From NCBI GenBank assembly GCA_050117315.1, contig JASFMY010000084.1, positions 1 to 29,994 on the forward strand: a stretch of 29,994 bases of DNA, in the 5' to 3' direction. Positions within the stretch are counted from its first letter, which is position 1. Every line of letters starts with the position of its first letter. Both the position numbers and the translations under genes were made by a program. Origin of the DNA: JANQIV01 sp050117315. Lineage in GTDB: Bacteria; Bacteroidota; Ignavibacteria; Ignavibacteriales; Melioribacteraceae. Below the pieces are notes generated by a model. The model was not told the origin of the DNA and made no database searches. It worked only from the letters and a program-made list of their open reading frames with translations. Below are positions 1 through 8,808 of this stretch, piece by piece.

Positions 1-27
1 CAGCATTTTTTCTCTTAATTCTCCCAT
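1..27 (-). CDS. Start of a leftward gene cut by the window edge
   Basis: On the minus strand an AGGAGT Shine-Dalgarno-like sequence (plus positions 32-37) sits a few bases upstream of an ATG at 25-27. It opens a frame reading MGELREKML before the window ends. The spacing and strong ribosome site make a real start likely, and the truncated GH18-like gene lies just upstream on the same strand. Nine residues cannot identify a product. Confidence 0.45.
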
Positions 28-121
28 TTTTACTCCTTTTTCTTTGTTGGTGATGAGAGAATATAAAAAAATACTCTTTCATTTTGTCAAAGAACATCTG
101 CTGCCGCTTTGGCGGTTTCGT

Positions 122-616
122 TCAACACATTAATATAAATCTGTCGCAGGAATTACTTTCGGCAATTTGTTTGACTGCATCATTTATAGCTTGCCCGGAT
201 GAAGAAGAACTCGGGTTGTTATAAGCCCATCCTGCAATAAAAGTATAACTTGTTTCTTTGGATGAAGTCTTAAGTTTTTCCATAGTTTTCGCTATATTGG
301 TAATATTCATGCTACATTCATCATCAAAATCAACACCATTCCAGCCATTGTTCTTTGCAGCATTAACAATAGCAGTAATATCGGTTTGGTCTGCAGGCAT
401 TGATGTCGGAGTACAACCTTTGCCACCGTAAGTCCATAACACACTTCCACTAACGGCTGGTGCTTCTGTCTTAACCGGAGACCAGCCCGGACTTTCAGGT
501 GTACCCGATGTTAATCCGGTTAGATTTGTTATCATGCCGTACATAGTATAAGAAAATTGTGAAGGGGGTAAATCTTTAACATTTTGTGACCAGCCGCCAA
601 TTACAAAATTTCCCAT
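122..616 (-). CDS. Truncated GH18-like (chitinase-fold) protein
   Basis: The 164-residue product starts at ATG 614-616 behind a GGAGAA ribosome site. Residues 93-100 read NGVDFDDE, matching the glycoside hydrolase 18 active-site pattern DGxDxDxE with the first Asp changed to Asn and the catalytic Glu kept. The preceding LWTYGGKG (about 60-67) fits the strand-3 GG segment of the barrel, and the N-terminal VIGGW fits strand 1. GH18 domains usually need about 280-350 residues; this frame stops just after DRFILMC, where strand 6 would be expected, and only about 95 bp separate it from the next start. The C-terminal half of the barrel is therefore missing. No signal peptide is visible, so a cytoplasmic or phage/tail-associated enzyme is conceivable. 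I infer a truncated, probably non-functional gene; a short natural GH18-like protein is the alternative. Confidence 0.6.
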   Translation of the reverse strand: MGNFVIGGWSQNVKDLPPSQFSYTMYGMITNLTGLTSGTPESPGWSPVKTEAPAVSGSVLWTYGGKGCTPTSMPADQTDITAIVNAAKNNGWNGVDFDDECSMNITNIAKTMEKLKTSSKETSYTFIAGWAYNNPSSSSSGQAINDAVKQIAESNSCDRFILMC

Positions 617-979
617 TTGAAATTCTCCTATTTAATATTGTTATTTAACGTCTTTGGGTAACAATAATATTAAAAGAAAGAACATTAAATAATAAAATAT
701 GCTTAAGTGACAGCATGAATATAAATAAATCCAAATAATTTATAAACTAAAATATTTTAAAAACACAAAAAATATTCACCCCATAAACTAATAATACAAT
801 CTAAATAAGAAAACTATGATATTGAACAATAAATATGCGATTAGAATAACAGAATTTTATGTTAATTTGTTCATCATTTTACTTTTATGATTGTAAGGAA
901 AACTTAAGCCCATTAACCTGTTGAATTAGAATTAGTAATCAGTAATTCCGGGACATTGTTATTCATTAACTAAGGATAT
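617..979. other. AT-rich spacer without recognisable genes
   Basis: About 360 bp between the GH18-like gene and the patatin remnant. I see no frame with coding character and no RNA gene. Just upstream of the GH18-like start there is a weak inverted repeat around 629-675 built from TATTGTTA and TAACAATA. It could belong to the promoter region of the leftward gene, but nothing decides this. Confidence 0.4.
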
Positions 980-1332
980 ATGTATTTTCAAATGATTTTT
1001 ATCCCAACCGAGATTAACGATAAAATGCTTGTTGACGGAGGAATGTTGAAAACTTACCCCTTTCACCTTTACAGAATGGAGAGATTGATAAAATTATTGG
1101 TGTTTCGCTTACCACAAATCATAAATTCAAGAAGCCTGAAAATATTATCGACCTGTTAATAAACACGTTTGATATTGCACTTACTAACGCTACTAAAATA
1201 CAAAGCAAAAATGCGGATATTCTTGTCTGTCCCGACTTAACAGAATTTAATACAATTGACACCGACCGAATGCCGGATTAAATTGAGGAAGGATATAAAG
1301 AAGCAAAGAAGGTATTAAAAGATTATATTTAA
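980..1332 (+). pseudogene. Patatin-like phospholipase remnant (C-terminal part)
   Basis: Two frames together spell the C-terminal half of a patatin-like (RssA/YchK-type) lipid acyl hydrolase. Frame one, from 980, gives FIPTEIND then the hallmark catalytic-Asp segment VDGGML. The reading then continues one frame over from about 1055 with LPLSPLQNGEIDKIIGVSL, followed by a typical tail (DIALTNATKIQSKNADILVC, then PDLTEFNTIDTDRMPD). A TAA at 1279-1281 interrupts this tail, after which IEEGYKEAKKVLKDYI reads on to a TAA at 1330-1332. The oxyanion-hole glycines and the GxSxG nucleophile region are absent, so the 5' half is gone. One frameshift, one internal stop and the missing 5' half make it clearly dead. 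The family assignment rests on the DGG motif and on the length and order of the tail. Confidence 0.75.
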
Positions 1333-1400
1333 CTATGTGTTTATAAAAAAAGTAGTAAACGACATCAATAATTATTAATACTAATTAACAACTTAACCAA

Positions 1401-2252
1401 ATGCTGACAGTACTAGAATCAATCCGTCTCTCCACGGAATATTTGGAAAGAAAAGGAATAGACGAAGCAAGAACAAATGCCGAACTCCTTTTAGCTGACA
1501 TATTGAACTGTAAGAGGCTTGACCTGTATTTGCAATTTGAAAGACCGCTTCAGGAAGATGAGAAAAAAAAATATAGGGAGTTCATTTCACGCCGCAGCAA
1601 ATTCGAACCTTTACAATATATTTTAGGGCACACGGAATTTTACGGTAGGAAATTCAATGTATACCCGTCGGTTTTAATTCCAAGGCCCGAAACGGAAGAA
1701 CTTATTGAATTGATTATTGAACAAAATAAAAGTGGAAGTAACCTGAAAATTTTAGATATCGGAACGGGAAGCGGGAACATCTCTATAACATTGGCGAAAG
1801 AATTACCGGGCGGCGATGTTGTATCAATAGATATTTCCGATGATGCTTTAGAAACAGCAAAAGAAAATGCAGAACTAAATAGTGTTGACGGTAATTTGAA
1901 ACTGTTAAATCAAAGCGTGCTTGACGATTCTATTTTCGACATCGGTCAGTTTGATATAATTGTTTCCAATCCGCCTTATGTAAGCAAAGAAGATTTTAAC
2001 GATTTGCAAAATGAGATTAAAAAGTTCGAACCGGTATCCGCAGTAACCGATAACGGGGACGGTCTGAAATTTTATAAAAGGATATCGTCGATTTCCAAAG
2101 ACCTGTTAGAAGAAAACGGTAAAATATATTTTGAAGTAGGAGTTGATATGGCTGGGAATGTAAAGCAGATAATGGAAATGAACGGCTTAAAAAATATACA
2201 AATTGTGAAAGACTATGCAGGAATCGAAAGAATAGTTTACGGGGAAATTTAA
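1401..2252 (+). CDS. prmC: Peptide chain release factor N5-glutamine methyltransferase
   Basis: PrmC (HemK) methylates the glutamine of the GGQ motif in release factors RF1 and RF2, using S-adenosylmethionine, in the cytoplasm. The 283-residue length is normal. Residues 1-85 form the helical N-terminal domain, 95-99 read RPETE, and the SAM-binding motif I is at 117-125 (ILDIGTGSG). The catalytic NPPY motif, which holds the target glutamine side chain, is at 190-193. The start ATG at 1401 is the first in the frame. The stop overlaps the dtd start (TAATG), so the two are translationally coupled and head the housekeeping run to 8435. In many bacteria prmC follows prfA; here the upstream neighbour is the patatin remnant. 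Confidence 0.95.
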   Translation: MLTVLESIRLSTEYLERKGIDEARTNAELLLADILNCKRLDLYLQFERPLQEDEKKKYREFISRRSKFEPLQYILGHTEFYGRKFNVYPSVLIPRPETEELIELIIEQNKSGSNLKILDIGTGSGNISITLAKELPGGDVVSIDISDDALETAKENAELNSVDGNLKLLNQSVLDDSIFDIGQFDIIVSNPPYVSKEDFNDLQNEIKKFEPVSAVTDNGDGLKFYKRISSISKDLLEENGKIYFEVGVDMAGNVKQIMEMNGLKNIQIVKDYAGIERIVYGEI

Positions 2253-2707
2253 TGAGAGCATTAGTACAAAGAGTTACAGAAGGCGGAGTAAATATTGCAG
2301 AAGAAAATTATTCTGCAAGCATTGACAAAGGAATGGTGATTTTACTGGGAGTTAAAGAAGGTGATGAGATTGAAGATGTTGATTTTGTTGCTGACAAGTG
2401 TTGTAATTTGAGGATATTCGAAGATGAAAACGGCAAAATGAATTTGTCGTTAAAAGATATAAACGGGAAGGTACTTATTATTTCGCAGTTCACATTATAC
2501 GGCGATGCCCGTAAGGGTAACCGTCCGAGCTTTACTGAAGCGGCTAAACCTGAGCTTGCAAATAACTTGTATGAAAAGTTTGTAGAACGAATGAAATTAA
2601 ATCTAGGTGATGCAAACGTTAAGACGGGAATTTTTGCGGCAATGATGCAGGTAAAGATAATAAACGACGGACCTGTTACAATACTGGTTGAATCAAAAGA
2701 GAAATAA
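2252..2707 (+). CDS. dtd: D-aminoacyl-tRNA deacylase
   Basis: DTD hydrolyses D-aminoacyl-tRNAs (and glycyl-tRNA(Ala)), recycling tRNA and keeping D-residues out of proteins. The 151-residue product begins MRALVQRV, the usual family start. It contains SQFTLYGD at 78-85, with the Ser-Gln pair that lines the active site. Near the C-terminus is INDGPVTI, with the Gly-cisPro motif at 140-141 that enforces chirality. The length is normal for the family (145-150). It overlaps prmC by one base (TAATG), which implies coupled translation. Confidence 0.95.
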   Translation: MRALVQRVTEGGVNIAEENYSASIDKGMVILLGVKEGDEIEDVDFVADKCCNLRIFEDENGKMNLSLKDINGKVLIISQFTLYGDARKGNRPSFTEAAKPELANNLYEKFVERMKLNLGDANVKTGIFAAMMQVKIINDGPVTILVESKEK

Positions 2708-3611
2708 TGTGCATTCAACAATAATGATATTTATCGACGGCGTAGGAATTGGTAAAAGCAATCCTGAAGTTAATCCTTTCATAAAATATCATTTCAACTC
2801 ATTCGGCAAAGTTTTCGGAGCAGTCCCGACATTAGATAATCAATATTTAACAAGCAATGACAAATATTTATTTCCGGTTGATGCATGTATGGGGATAGAC
2901 GATCTTCCGCAAAGCGGAACCGGGCAGACATCAATCTTTACTGGTACAAACGCACCTGAAATAGTAGGTCATCACTTTGGTCCTTATCCTCATTCGAAAA
3001 CAATTGATACGTTAAAATCAAAAAATATCTTTAAAGAATTTTTGGGTAGAAATTTAAAAGTAACTTTTGCAAATGCATATCCCAAAATATTTTTTGACTA
3101 TGTAAATTCCGGGAGGCGAAGATTAAGCGCTACTTCTTTATGCTGTATATACAGCGGTGTGAAATTAAAAAGCTCAACCGACTTAAGAAGAGGCAAGGCG
3201 TTAAGCGCAGAGATTGATAATAAACGCTGGGTTGAAATGCTGAATTACAATCTACCGATTATTAAACCCCGGACAGCAGCAAGAAGGCTATTCCGCTTAG
3301 CAAAAGAAAATCATTTTACTCTCTTTGAATATTTTTTTACAGACCATATCGGTCACGGCAGATATCCCGAATTATTTGCCTACGTAATGAAAACGTTAGA
3401 CGAATTTCTTTTTTATATTTTAACAAACTTACCGGGTGATATTTCACTTGTAATCTGTTCGGATCACGGGAACCTTGAAGATATTTCCGTTAAGTCGCAT
3501 ACAAGGAATCCCGCTCTTGGAATTACCGCCGGCAAAAACGCTGCTGAATTATCCCGGAAAATTAAATATCTTTATGATATAAAGCCTTCCATAATGGAGA
3601 TGCATGATTGA
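2688..3611 (+). CDS. Alkaline-phosphatase-superfamily metalloenzyme (iPGM/phosphopentomutase-like)
   Basis: The product has the metal-ligand set of the alkaline phosphatase superfamily: IDGVGIG at 16-22 (first Asp ligand), SGTGQT at 76-81 (nucleophile region), TDHIGHGR at 218-225, SDHGN at 258-262 and HTRNP at 271-275. It is shorter than true cofactor-independent phosphoglycerate mutase and lacks its large cap insertion, so the substrate is unknown; a phosphoryl-transfer or phosphatase role is the family expectation. The longest frame starts at 2688 inside dtd. Because the family normally begins almost at the first Asp motif, GTG at 2709 or ATG at 2724 is more likely the true start. Its TGA overlaps the TTG start of comEC. 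Confidence 0.75.
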   Translation: MNQKRNNVHSTIMIFIDGVGIGKSNPEVNPFIKYHFNSFGKVFGAVPTLDNQYLTSNDKYLFPVDACMGIDDLPQSGTGQTSIFTGTNAPEIVGHHFGPYPHSKTIDTLKSKNIFKEFLGRNLKVTFANAYPKIFFDYVNSGRRRLSATSLCCIYSGVKLKSSTDLRRGKALSAEIDNKRWVEMLNYNLPIIKPRTAARRLFRLAKENHFTLFEYFFTDHIGHGRYPELFAYVMKTLDEFLFYILTNLPGDISLVICSDHGNLEDISVKSHTRNPALGITAGKNAAELSRKIKYLYDIKPSIMEMHD

Positions 3612-5992
3612 GTAGATACCCATTAATAAAGTTTGTAGTTGCCTTTATTATAGGAATTGTAATTCAGCACTATATAAATCTTCCTCTACTGTATTTGTTC
3701 TATTCTACTATCTTTTTTCTTATAGCCGCAGCTTTAGTTTATTTCTTCAAAAGGGAAAACATATTTCTACAATTGTCGGTTTACCTGCTGATAATATCGA
3801 TGGCTATGACATACTTCTGTATTAACAATGTTGAAAAAATTATTTACCCGTTTAAACAAGAGAAGATTAGAAAAGTAAGTGCAGCCGGTGTTATTAAAGA
3901 AATGGAATTGATGAAATCCGGAAGTCTGAGATTTACTGCCGAAATAAAGTCCATGTCAAAAGATGTCAAAAAAGTTGAGTTAGGAAATAATTTTCTTGTT
4001 AGGATTTATGATGAACAAACCAACTTGGATTCTATTTACGACCGGTTAAAAATCGGAAGTGAATTTGAAATAACCGGAACAATACAAAAAGGAAGGGGAG
4101 AAAGGAATCCCGGCGAATTTGATTATCAAAAATATTTGGTGTCAAAAGAGATTTCCGGTTTAATAAACTGTTACAACGTGAATGAAATAAAAGTATTTAA
4201 CGGTGAATCAAATAATTATAAAAATATAATCTTTGAAACACGCAAGGCGATTGATAAAAGAATAAAGCAGCTTCATTCACCAACAACAGCAGCTTTGTTA
4301 AAAGGATTATTACTTGCAGACAGGGGCGATGTTGATTTTGAAACCCGGGAAATGTTTGTTAATTCAGGTGTCATACACGTACTGGCGGTTTCCGGATTGC
4401 ATGTTGGGTTTATTGTTTTAATTTTTCTTTTTCTCTTTACAAGACTCAATATCTATTTGAGATACATCTTTACGATTGTTGGCCTTCTTCTATTTGTTGT
4501 TATTACAAATTCACCTCCGTCGGTTTTTCGCGCTTCAATCATGTCGATCATTGTTATTATTTCGCTGCTTAGTAATAGAAGTTATAACACTATTAACGCA
4601 CTTGCGTTTGCCGCTTTTGTTTTATTAATCATAAATCCGAACGAACTTTTTAATCCGGGGTTTCAGCTTTCGTTTTCAGCAGTGCTGTCAATAGTAATCA
4701 TTTATCCGAGAATAAAATCACTGTTGAATGGTTTTATTATCAACAAATATATTAAAGGAGTTCTTCTTTTTATGGGAGTGTCGTTGTCGGCGCAGATCGG
4801 TACTCTTCCTTTTACATTAATTTATTTTAACAAACTGTCCGTTATATCGTTACTGGCGAATCTTGTGGTTATCCCGTTGATAGGAGTTATTGTTGGGATT
4901 GGAATATTTACATTGACGGTTTCTTCCTTTTGGTCATGGTTAACTATAGTGTATGCATCGGCAAATGACTTTTTTGCTTTCTTGTTATTTGAATTTGTAA
5001 GACTTACTGGATCACTTAAGTTTTCATTTATACCTATTTATAAATTTTCATTAATTGACGGAATCATTTTTTACCTAATAGCTGCATTTGCTCTTTACTT
5101 CTGGAAATATTTCAAATCGGCTTTGGCTAAAATAGTTTTCTTGCTTTTTGTTGTAGCCAACTTCTATTTGTTTATTTCGTTTGATAATAATAAACTTCTT
5201 CCCGACGGCAAATTATCTGTTGTAACTATTGATATTGGACAGGGTGACGGCATACTAATAAAATTCCCAAACAATAAAACCGCTTTGATTGATGCCGGTA
5301 ATGCAACACCTTATTTTGATAACGGTAAAAGTGTAATAAGCCCTTTGTTAAAAAGATTAGGGATTGAAAAGATTGATTATGCTTTTGTGTCTCATGTGGA
5401 TTCGGATCACTATAAAGGCTTTTTTTCATTAATTAAAGAAGGATTTATAAAGAGAATAATTAAGCCTAAAATTGATTCAACACTACAAAGAGATATTGTG
5501 TTTGAAAAATTTATTAAAGAGAACGGGATTAAAATTGACTACTACTCTAAAAGCATTTTGAATTTTGGAAATGCCAGGTTATATATGCTAAATGATACGA
5601 CTAATTTTAAATATAATTTACTTAATGTAAATGATAAGAGCGGAATTATTAAATTAGTACATGGAAATAATGAAATATTATTTGTCGGGGATGCAGGCAT
5701 AAAAACTGAAGAATTGCTGGTAAATGATTACGGTGAATTTCTGCAGTCGGATATTTTGAAAGCGGGACACCACGGAAGCAAAACAAGTTCGGGAGAAATG
5801 TTTTTGGATTATGTAAAACCTAATACTGCATTGATTAGTGCAGGCATTGCCAATAAATTTAAGCACCCTTCAAAAGAAGTAGTGGAAAGATTTAAAAGCA
5901 GAAAAATTAAAATTTACAGAACAGATAAAGAGGGAGCTATTATTATTATTTCAGACGGCGAATCATTCAAAAAAATAGATTGGAAAAATTAA
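3608..5992 (+). CDS. comEC: ComEC/Rec2-family DNA-uptake channel
   Basis: ComEC forms the inner-membrane channel for single-stranded DNA during natural transformation. The 794-residue protein shows the full three-part layout. An N-terminal membrane segment is followed by a soluble OB/DUF4131-type region (about 70-200). The central multi-pass Competence domain (about 215-510) carries HVLAVSGLHVGF, and a C-terminal metallo-beta-lactamase domain runs from about 535. That domain has SHVDSDH (about 595-601) and GHHGSKTSSG (about 719-728) as its metal and active-site motifs. The start is a TTG at 3608-3610, with GGAG at 3596-3599 eight bases upstream; no in-frame ATG is nearby, and the start overlaps the previous stop. 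The intact gene suggests potential competence, although no type IV pilus genes are in the window. Confidence 0.92.
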   Translation: MSRYPLIKFVVAFIIGIVIQHYINLPLLYLFYSTIFFLIAAALVYFFKRENIFLQLSVYLLIISMAMTYFCINNVEKIIYPFKQEKIRKVSAAGVIKEMELMKSGSLRFTAEIKSMSKDVKKVELGNNFLVRIYDEQTNLDSIYDRLKIGSEFEITGTIQKGRGERNPGEFDYQKYLVSKEISGLINCYNVNEIKVFNGESNNYKNIIFETRKAIDKRIKQLHSPTTAALLKGLLLADRGDVDFETREMFVNSGVIHVLAVSGLHVGFIVLIFLFLFTRLNIYLRYIFTIVGLLLFVVITNSPPSVFRASIMSIIVIISLLSNRSYNTINALAFAAFVLLIINPNELFNPGFQLSFSAVLSIVIIYPRIKSLLNGFIINKYIKGVLLFMGVSLSAQIGTLPFTLIYFNKLSVISLLANLVVIPLIGVIVGIGIFTLTVSSFWSWLTIVYASANDFFAFLLFEFVRLTGSLKFSFIPIYKFSLIDGIIFYLIAAFALYFWKYFKSALAKIVFLLFVVANFYLFISFDNNKLLPDGKLSVVTIDIGQGDGILIKFPNNKTALIDAGNATPYFDNGKSVISPLLKRLGIEKIDYAFVSHVDSDHYKGFFSLIKEGFIKRIIKPKIDSTLQRDIVFEKFIKENGIKIDYYSKSILNFGNARLYMLNDTTNFKYNLLNVNDKSGIIKLVHGNNEILFVGDAGIKTEELLVNDYGEFLQSDILKAGHHGSKTSSGEMFLDYVKPNTALISAGIANKFKHPSKEVVERFKSRKIKIYRTDKEGAIIIISDGESFKKIDWKN

Positions 5993-7008
5993 TGGATATT
6001 ATCGAAAACCAATCCCTTTTTAAATACAACACATTCAACATTAATGTGATAGCAAAGTACTTTACGGAGTGTTGCTCAATTGATGAAATTAAAGAAGCAA
6101 TTGAATTTTCGAAAAAAGAAAATTTGTCGTTGCTGGTAATCGGCGACGGAAGCAATATTTTATTTACGAAAGATTATAACGGGATAGTTGTAAAGAATAA
6201 TATTAAAGGTATTGAAGTATTAAACGAAACAGGTGAACATGTGTTTGTTCAATGCGGGGCCGGAGAAATTTGGGATGATCTGGTTAATTTTTGTGTTGAA
6301 AAAAACTATGGCGGAATAGAAAATCTTTCGTTAATTCCCGGGACAGCAGGTGCTGCACCGATACAAAACATTGGCGCTTACGGTGTTGAATTAAAGGATG
6401 TTTTCTATTCCTTAGACGGGGTATTTTTAGACGGCTTAAAAGAAAAAACATTTTCCAAAAACGAATGTGAATTTGGTTACCGTAAAAGTATCTTTAAAAG
6501 TACCTTAAAGAATGAATTTATTATAACAGGTGTTGTATTGAAATTGTCAAAGTATCCTAAAATCAATATTGAATATTCATCCCTAAAGAATGCCGCACAA
6601 AAACTTAATCAAGAAAAAATTACAATTAAAGAAGTAAGTGAATTGATAAAGGAAATAAGAAGAAGTAAACTGCCCGACACAAAAGTTATGGGCAATGCAG
6701 GGAGTTTCTTCAAAAATCCAGAGGTTGAAGAAGAACTAAAGAATAAAATCGCAAAAGATTTTGTTGATATGATTTCCTTTAAAACAGAAAGCAATAAATA
6801 TAAAATTCCGGCGGGCTGGTTAATTGAAAAATGCGGCTTAAAAGGAATGAGGTTTGGAGATACGGGGACTTACGATAAACAAGCATTAGTGTTAGTAAAT
6901 CACGGTAAGGCAAGCGGAAAGGAAATTTTTAAATTAGCTGAATTTATTTCAAAACAAGTTTACAGTAATTTTAACATAAAGCTGGAAATAGAAGTAAACA
7001 TCATTTAA
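5992..7008 (+). CDS. murB: UDP-N-acetylenolpyruvoylglucosamine reductase
   Basis: MurB reduces UDP-GlcNAc-enolpyruvate to UDP-MurNAc with NADPH and FAD, the second committed step of peptidoglycan precursor synthesis. The FAD-binding fold is shown by LLVIGDGSNILF and SLIPGTAGAAPIQNIGAYG. The catalytic serine sits in NAGSFFKNP, and PAGWLIEKCGLKG with the C-terminal LEIEVNII matches the E. coli-like type I enzyme. I prefer ATG 5992, which forms TAATG with the comEC stop and gives 338 residues; an in-frame ATG at 5980 would add four. The overlap implies coupled translation with comEC. Confidence 0.94.
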   Translation: MDIIENQSLFKYNTFNINVIAKYFTECCSIDEIKEAIEFSKKENLSLLVIGDGSNILFTKDYNGIVVKNNIKGIEVLNETGEHVFVQCGAGEIWDDLVNFCVEKNYGGIENLSLIPGTAGAAPIQNIGAYGVELKDVFYSLDGVFLDGLKEKTFSKNECEFGYRKSIFKSTLKNEFIITGVVLKLSKYPKINIEYSSLKNAAQKLNQEKITIKEVSELIKEIRRSKLPDTKVMGNAGSFFKNPEVEEELKNKIAKDFVDMISFKTESNKYKIPAGWLIEKCGLKGMRFGDTGTYDKQALVLVNHGKASGKEIFKLAEFISKQVYSNFNIKLEIEVNII

Positions 7009-7031
7009 ATACGAAATCAATTGAGGATATA

Positions 7032-8435
7032 ATGGAAGAATCAAATGGAAAGCAAAACGGTAGTGCTGCAAAAAAAATATTAAAAGAGTTGACACAACCG
7101 TTTGTTGATTTGGCACATACGTCCCGTGCATTGTTCGGATTAAATCTTTCTTACGTTTTGGAAGGATTAACGTACTTTGGAGTTGTTGGTTTACTTGCGA
7201 TCTTTTTTAACGAGTACATTCACCTTGATGATATTCGTGCCGGGAACATGGTAGGTGTTTTAACTGCCGGAATAACTTTAGCTATGTTGTTTCTTGGCGC
7301 CACAGTTGATTGGATTGGCCTAAGAAAAGCATTGTTAATTGCATTATCGTCTATGCTGGTTGGTAGAATATTATTAACAATTTCCCCAAACATTGGTGTT
7401 CCGGGGCTATGGGGAAGCGCTCATATTATTGCTATGCTGGGTATAATGGGAGTTGTACTCGGATACGGTATTTATCAGCCTGCTGCTTATGCCGGAGTTA
7501 AGCAGCTAACAACACCCAAAACTGCTGCCATGGGTTATGCAATGCTTTATGCATTGATGAATTTAGGAGGTTTCTTACCCGGTTTAATTTCTCCGCCTGT
7601 TAGAAGAGCTGCAGGAATAACAGGCGTATTTTGGGTTTATGTTGTTTTAACAGTAGCCGGTATAATTGTGGTCGCATTTATAATGTCGAAAAGTGCAGTA
7701 AAAAAAGCACTTGATGAAGTCAAAGCAGAGAGCGGTGATGGCGATGTTAAAGAAGAAAAAGACGAAATGGAAGATATGTCTGCCAAAGAGAAATTAAGAT
7801 ATTATATTAAAAACTTCCCTCTCAAAGATCTAAGATTTTTGTATTTTATTTTCATTTTGATTTTTGTACAAACCCTTTTTGCCCATAACTGGCTTACTTT
7901 ACCGCAATATACAAGCCGTGCTTTTGAAGGCTTTGTAAGCGATAACTTTGAATTCTTTGTTAACTTGAACCCTATTCTAATTTTTATACTTACACCAATT
8001 GTTACTGCTCTAACATCTAAAAAGAATACTTATAATATGATGATTATAGGTACAATGGTTATGGCAGCGCCGACTTTCATCTTAGCGCTCGGGCCTAATT
8101 TTTATACTTTGATGGGTTACTTATTTATAATGACTGTTGGTGAAGCAATGTGGCAGCCGAGATTTTTGCAGTGGGTAGCTGAAATTGCTCCAAAGAATAT
8201 GACAGGTATTTATATGGGTATCGGGCAGTTTCCATGGTTTTTAACAAAGATTATTACAAGCCTTTATTCAGGCTGGTTTTTAATTCAATACTGCCCTGCT
8301 GACACACCTCCTACAGAAATGAACACAGAGATGATGTGGTTGATTTACGGAGTAATTGCAATGGTAAGTCCTGTTGGATTATTCCTTGCTAAAAAATGGA
8401 TGATGAAGGGGTTTAAGACTAAGAATGAAGATTAG
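7032..8435 (+). CDS. Major facilitator superfamily transporter, POT/PTR-like
   Basis: The 467-residue membrane protein has about twelve hydrophobic segments split by a charged central loop (about 222-255, rich in Glu, Asp and Lys). After helix 2 there is a motif-A-like DWIGLRKA. The first helix (LNLSYVLEGLTYFGVVG) resembles the start of proton-coupled peptide transporters (POT family), but I do not see enough of their ExxER-type signature to name a substrate. It is the last gene of the rightward run, 23 bp after murB, and is followed by a strong terminator at 8467-8508. It could carry peptides, sugars or another small solute. Confidence 0.8.
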   Translation: MEESNGKQNGSAAKKILKELTQPFVDLAHTSRALFGLNLSYVLEGLTYFGVVGLLAIFFNEYIHLDDIRAGNMVGVLTAGITLAMLFLGATVDWIGLRKALLIALSSMLVGRILLTISPNIGVPGLWGSAHIIAMLGIMGVVLGYGIYQPAAYAGVKQLTTPKTAAMGYAMLYALMNLGGFLPGLISPPVRRAAGITGVFWVYVVLTVAGIIVVAFIMSKSAVKKALDEVKAESGDGDVKEEKDEMEDMSAKEKLRYYIKNFPLKDLRFLYFIFILIFVQTLFAHNWLTLPQYTSRAFEGFVSDNFEFFVNLNPILIFILTPIVTALTSKKNTYNMMIIGTMVMAAPTFILALGPNFYTLMGYLFIMTVGEAMWQPRFLQWVAEIAPKNMTGIYMGIGQFPWFLTKIITSLYSGWFLIQYCPADTPPTEMNTEMMWLIYGVIAMVSPVGLFLAKKWMMKGFKTKNED

Positions 8436-8466
8436 CTTGATAGGCACGTTTTGATTTTTTTTTCTT

Positions 8467-8508
8467 CAAAAAAAGAGACAGCAAAATCTAATCGGCTGTC
8501 TCTTTTTA
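8467..8508 (+). terminator. Rho-independent terminator after the MFS gene
   Basis: A perfect 11-bp stem AAAGAGACAGC (8472-8482) pairs with GCTGTCTCTTT (8495-8505) around a 12-base loop. The right arm runs into a T-rich stretch ending TTTTTATA, and the A-tract before the left arm could let it act in both directions. It lies 30-70 bp after the MFS stop and closes the prmC to MFS transcription unit. Confidence 0.88.
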
Positions 8509-8808
8509 TAAAAATAATGATGGTATCTCACCTGGATATTATTTTGTACTATTCCGAAAATTTAACATCTAACCTTTGTTAATTGTTTTAATGTAGTTGT
8601 ATAATGTACTGTTTATAGTAAAATAAGTGTGACTCATCTCAAAGTTTACAAGTTTTGTCGTTTTGTAGTTTTAGATTTATTAAAAGATTCCGATAATAAT
8701 CGATAAGTAGCTGAAAATAAATGAAATTTAAGTTGAATGTAACTGGGCTTTTCGATAAGTCTCAAAAATATTATATCTAAAGGTTACGAAAAAAGAAGGG
8801 GATCGATT
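8509..8808. other. Intergenic region upstream of the porin gene
   Basis: About 300 AT-rich bases with no coding frame of note. It must hold the promoter of the porin gene. Near the porin start, AAGAAGGGG at about 8792-8800 is a strong ribosome-binding site. GATAAT-rich motifs near 8690-8706 and the repeated CGATAAGT (about 8701 and 8753) are visible, but no clear operator could be assigned. Confidence 0.4.

Noticed and set aside
1..27. Leftward gene as a tyrosine recombinase (MGELREKML)
   Set aside because: Some integrases begin with a similar LREKM helix, but nine residues are not evidence; the product is left unnamed.
2308..2721. 137-residue minus-strand frame opposite dtd
   Set aside because: It is fully antisense to a clear dtd gene and its product shows no recognisable motif.
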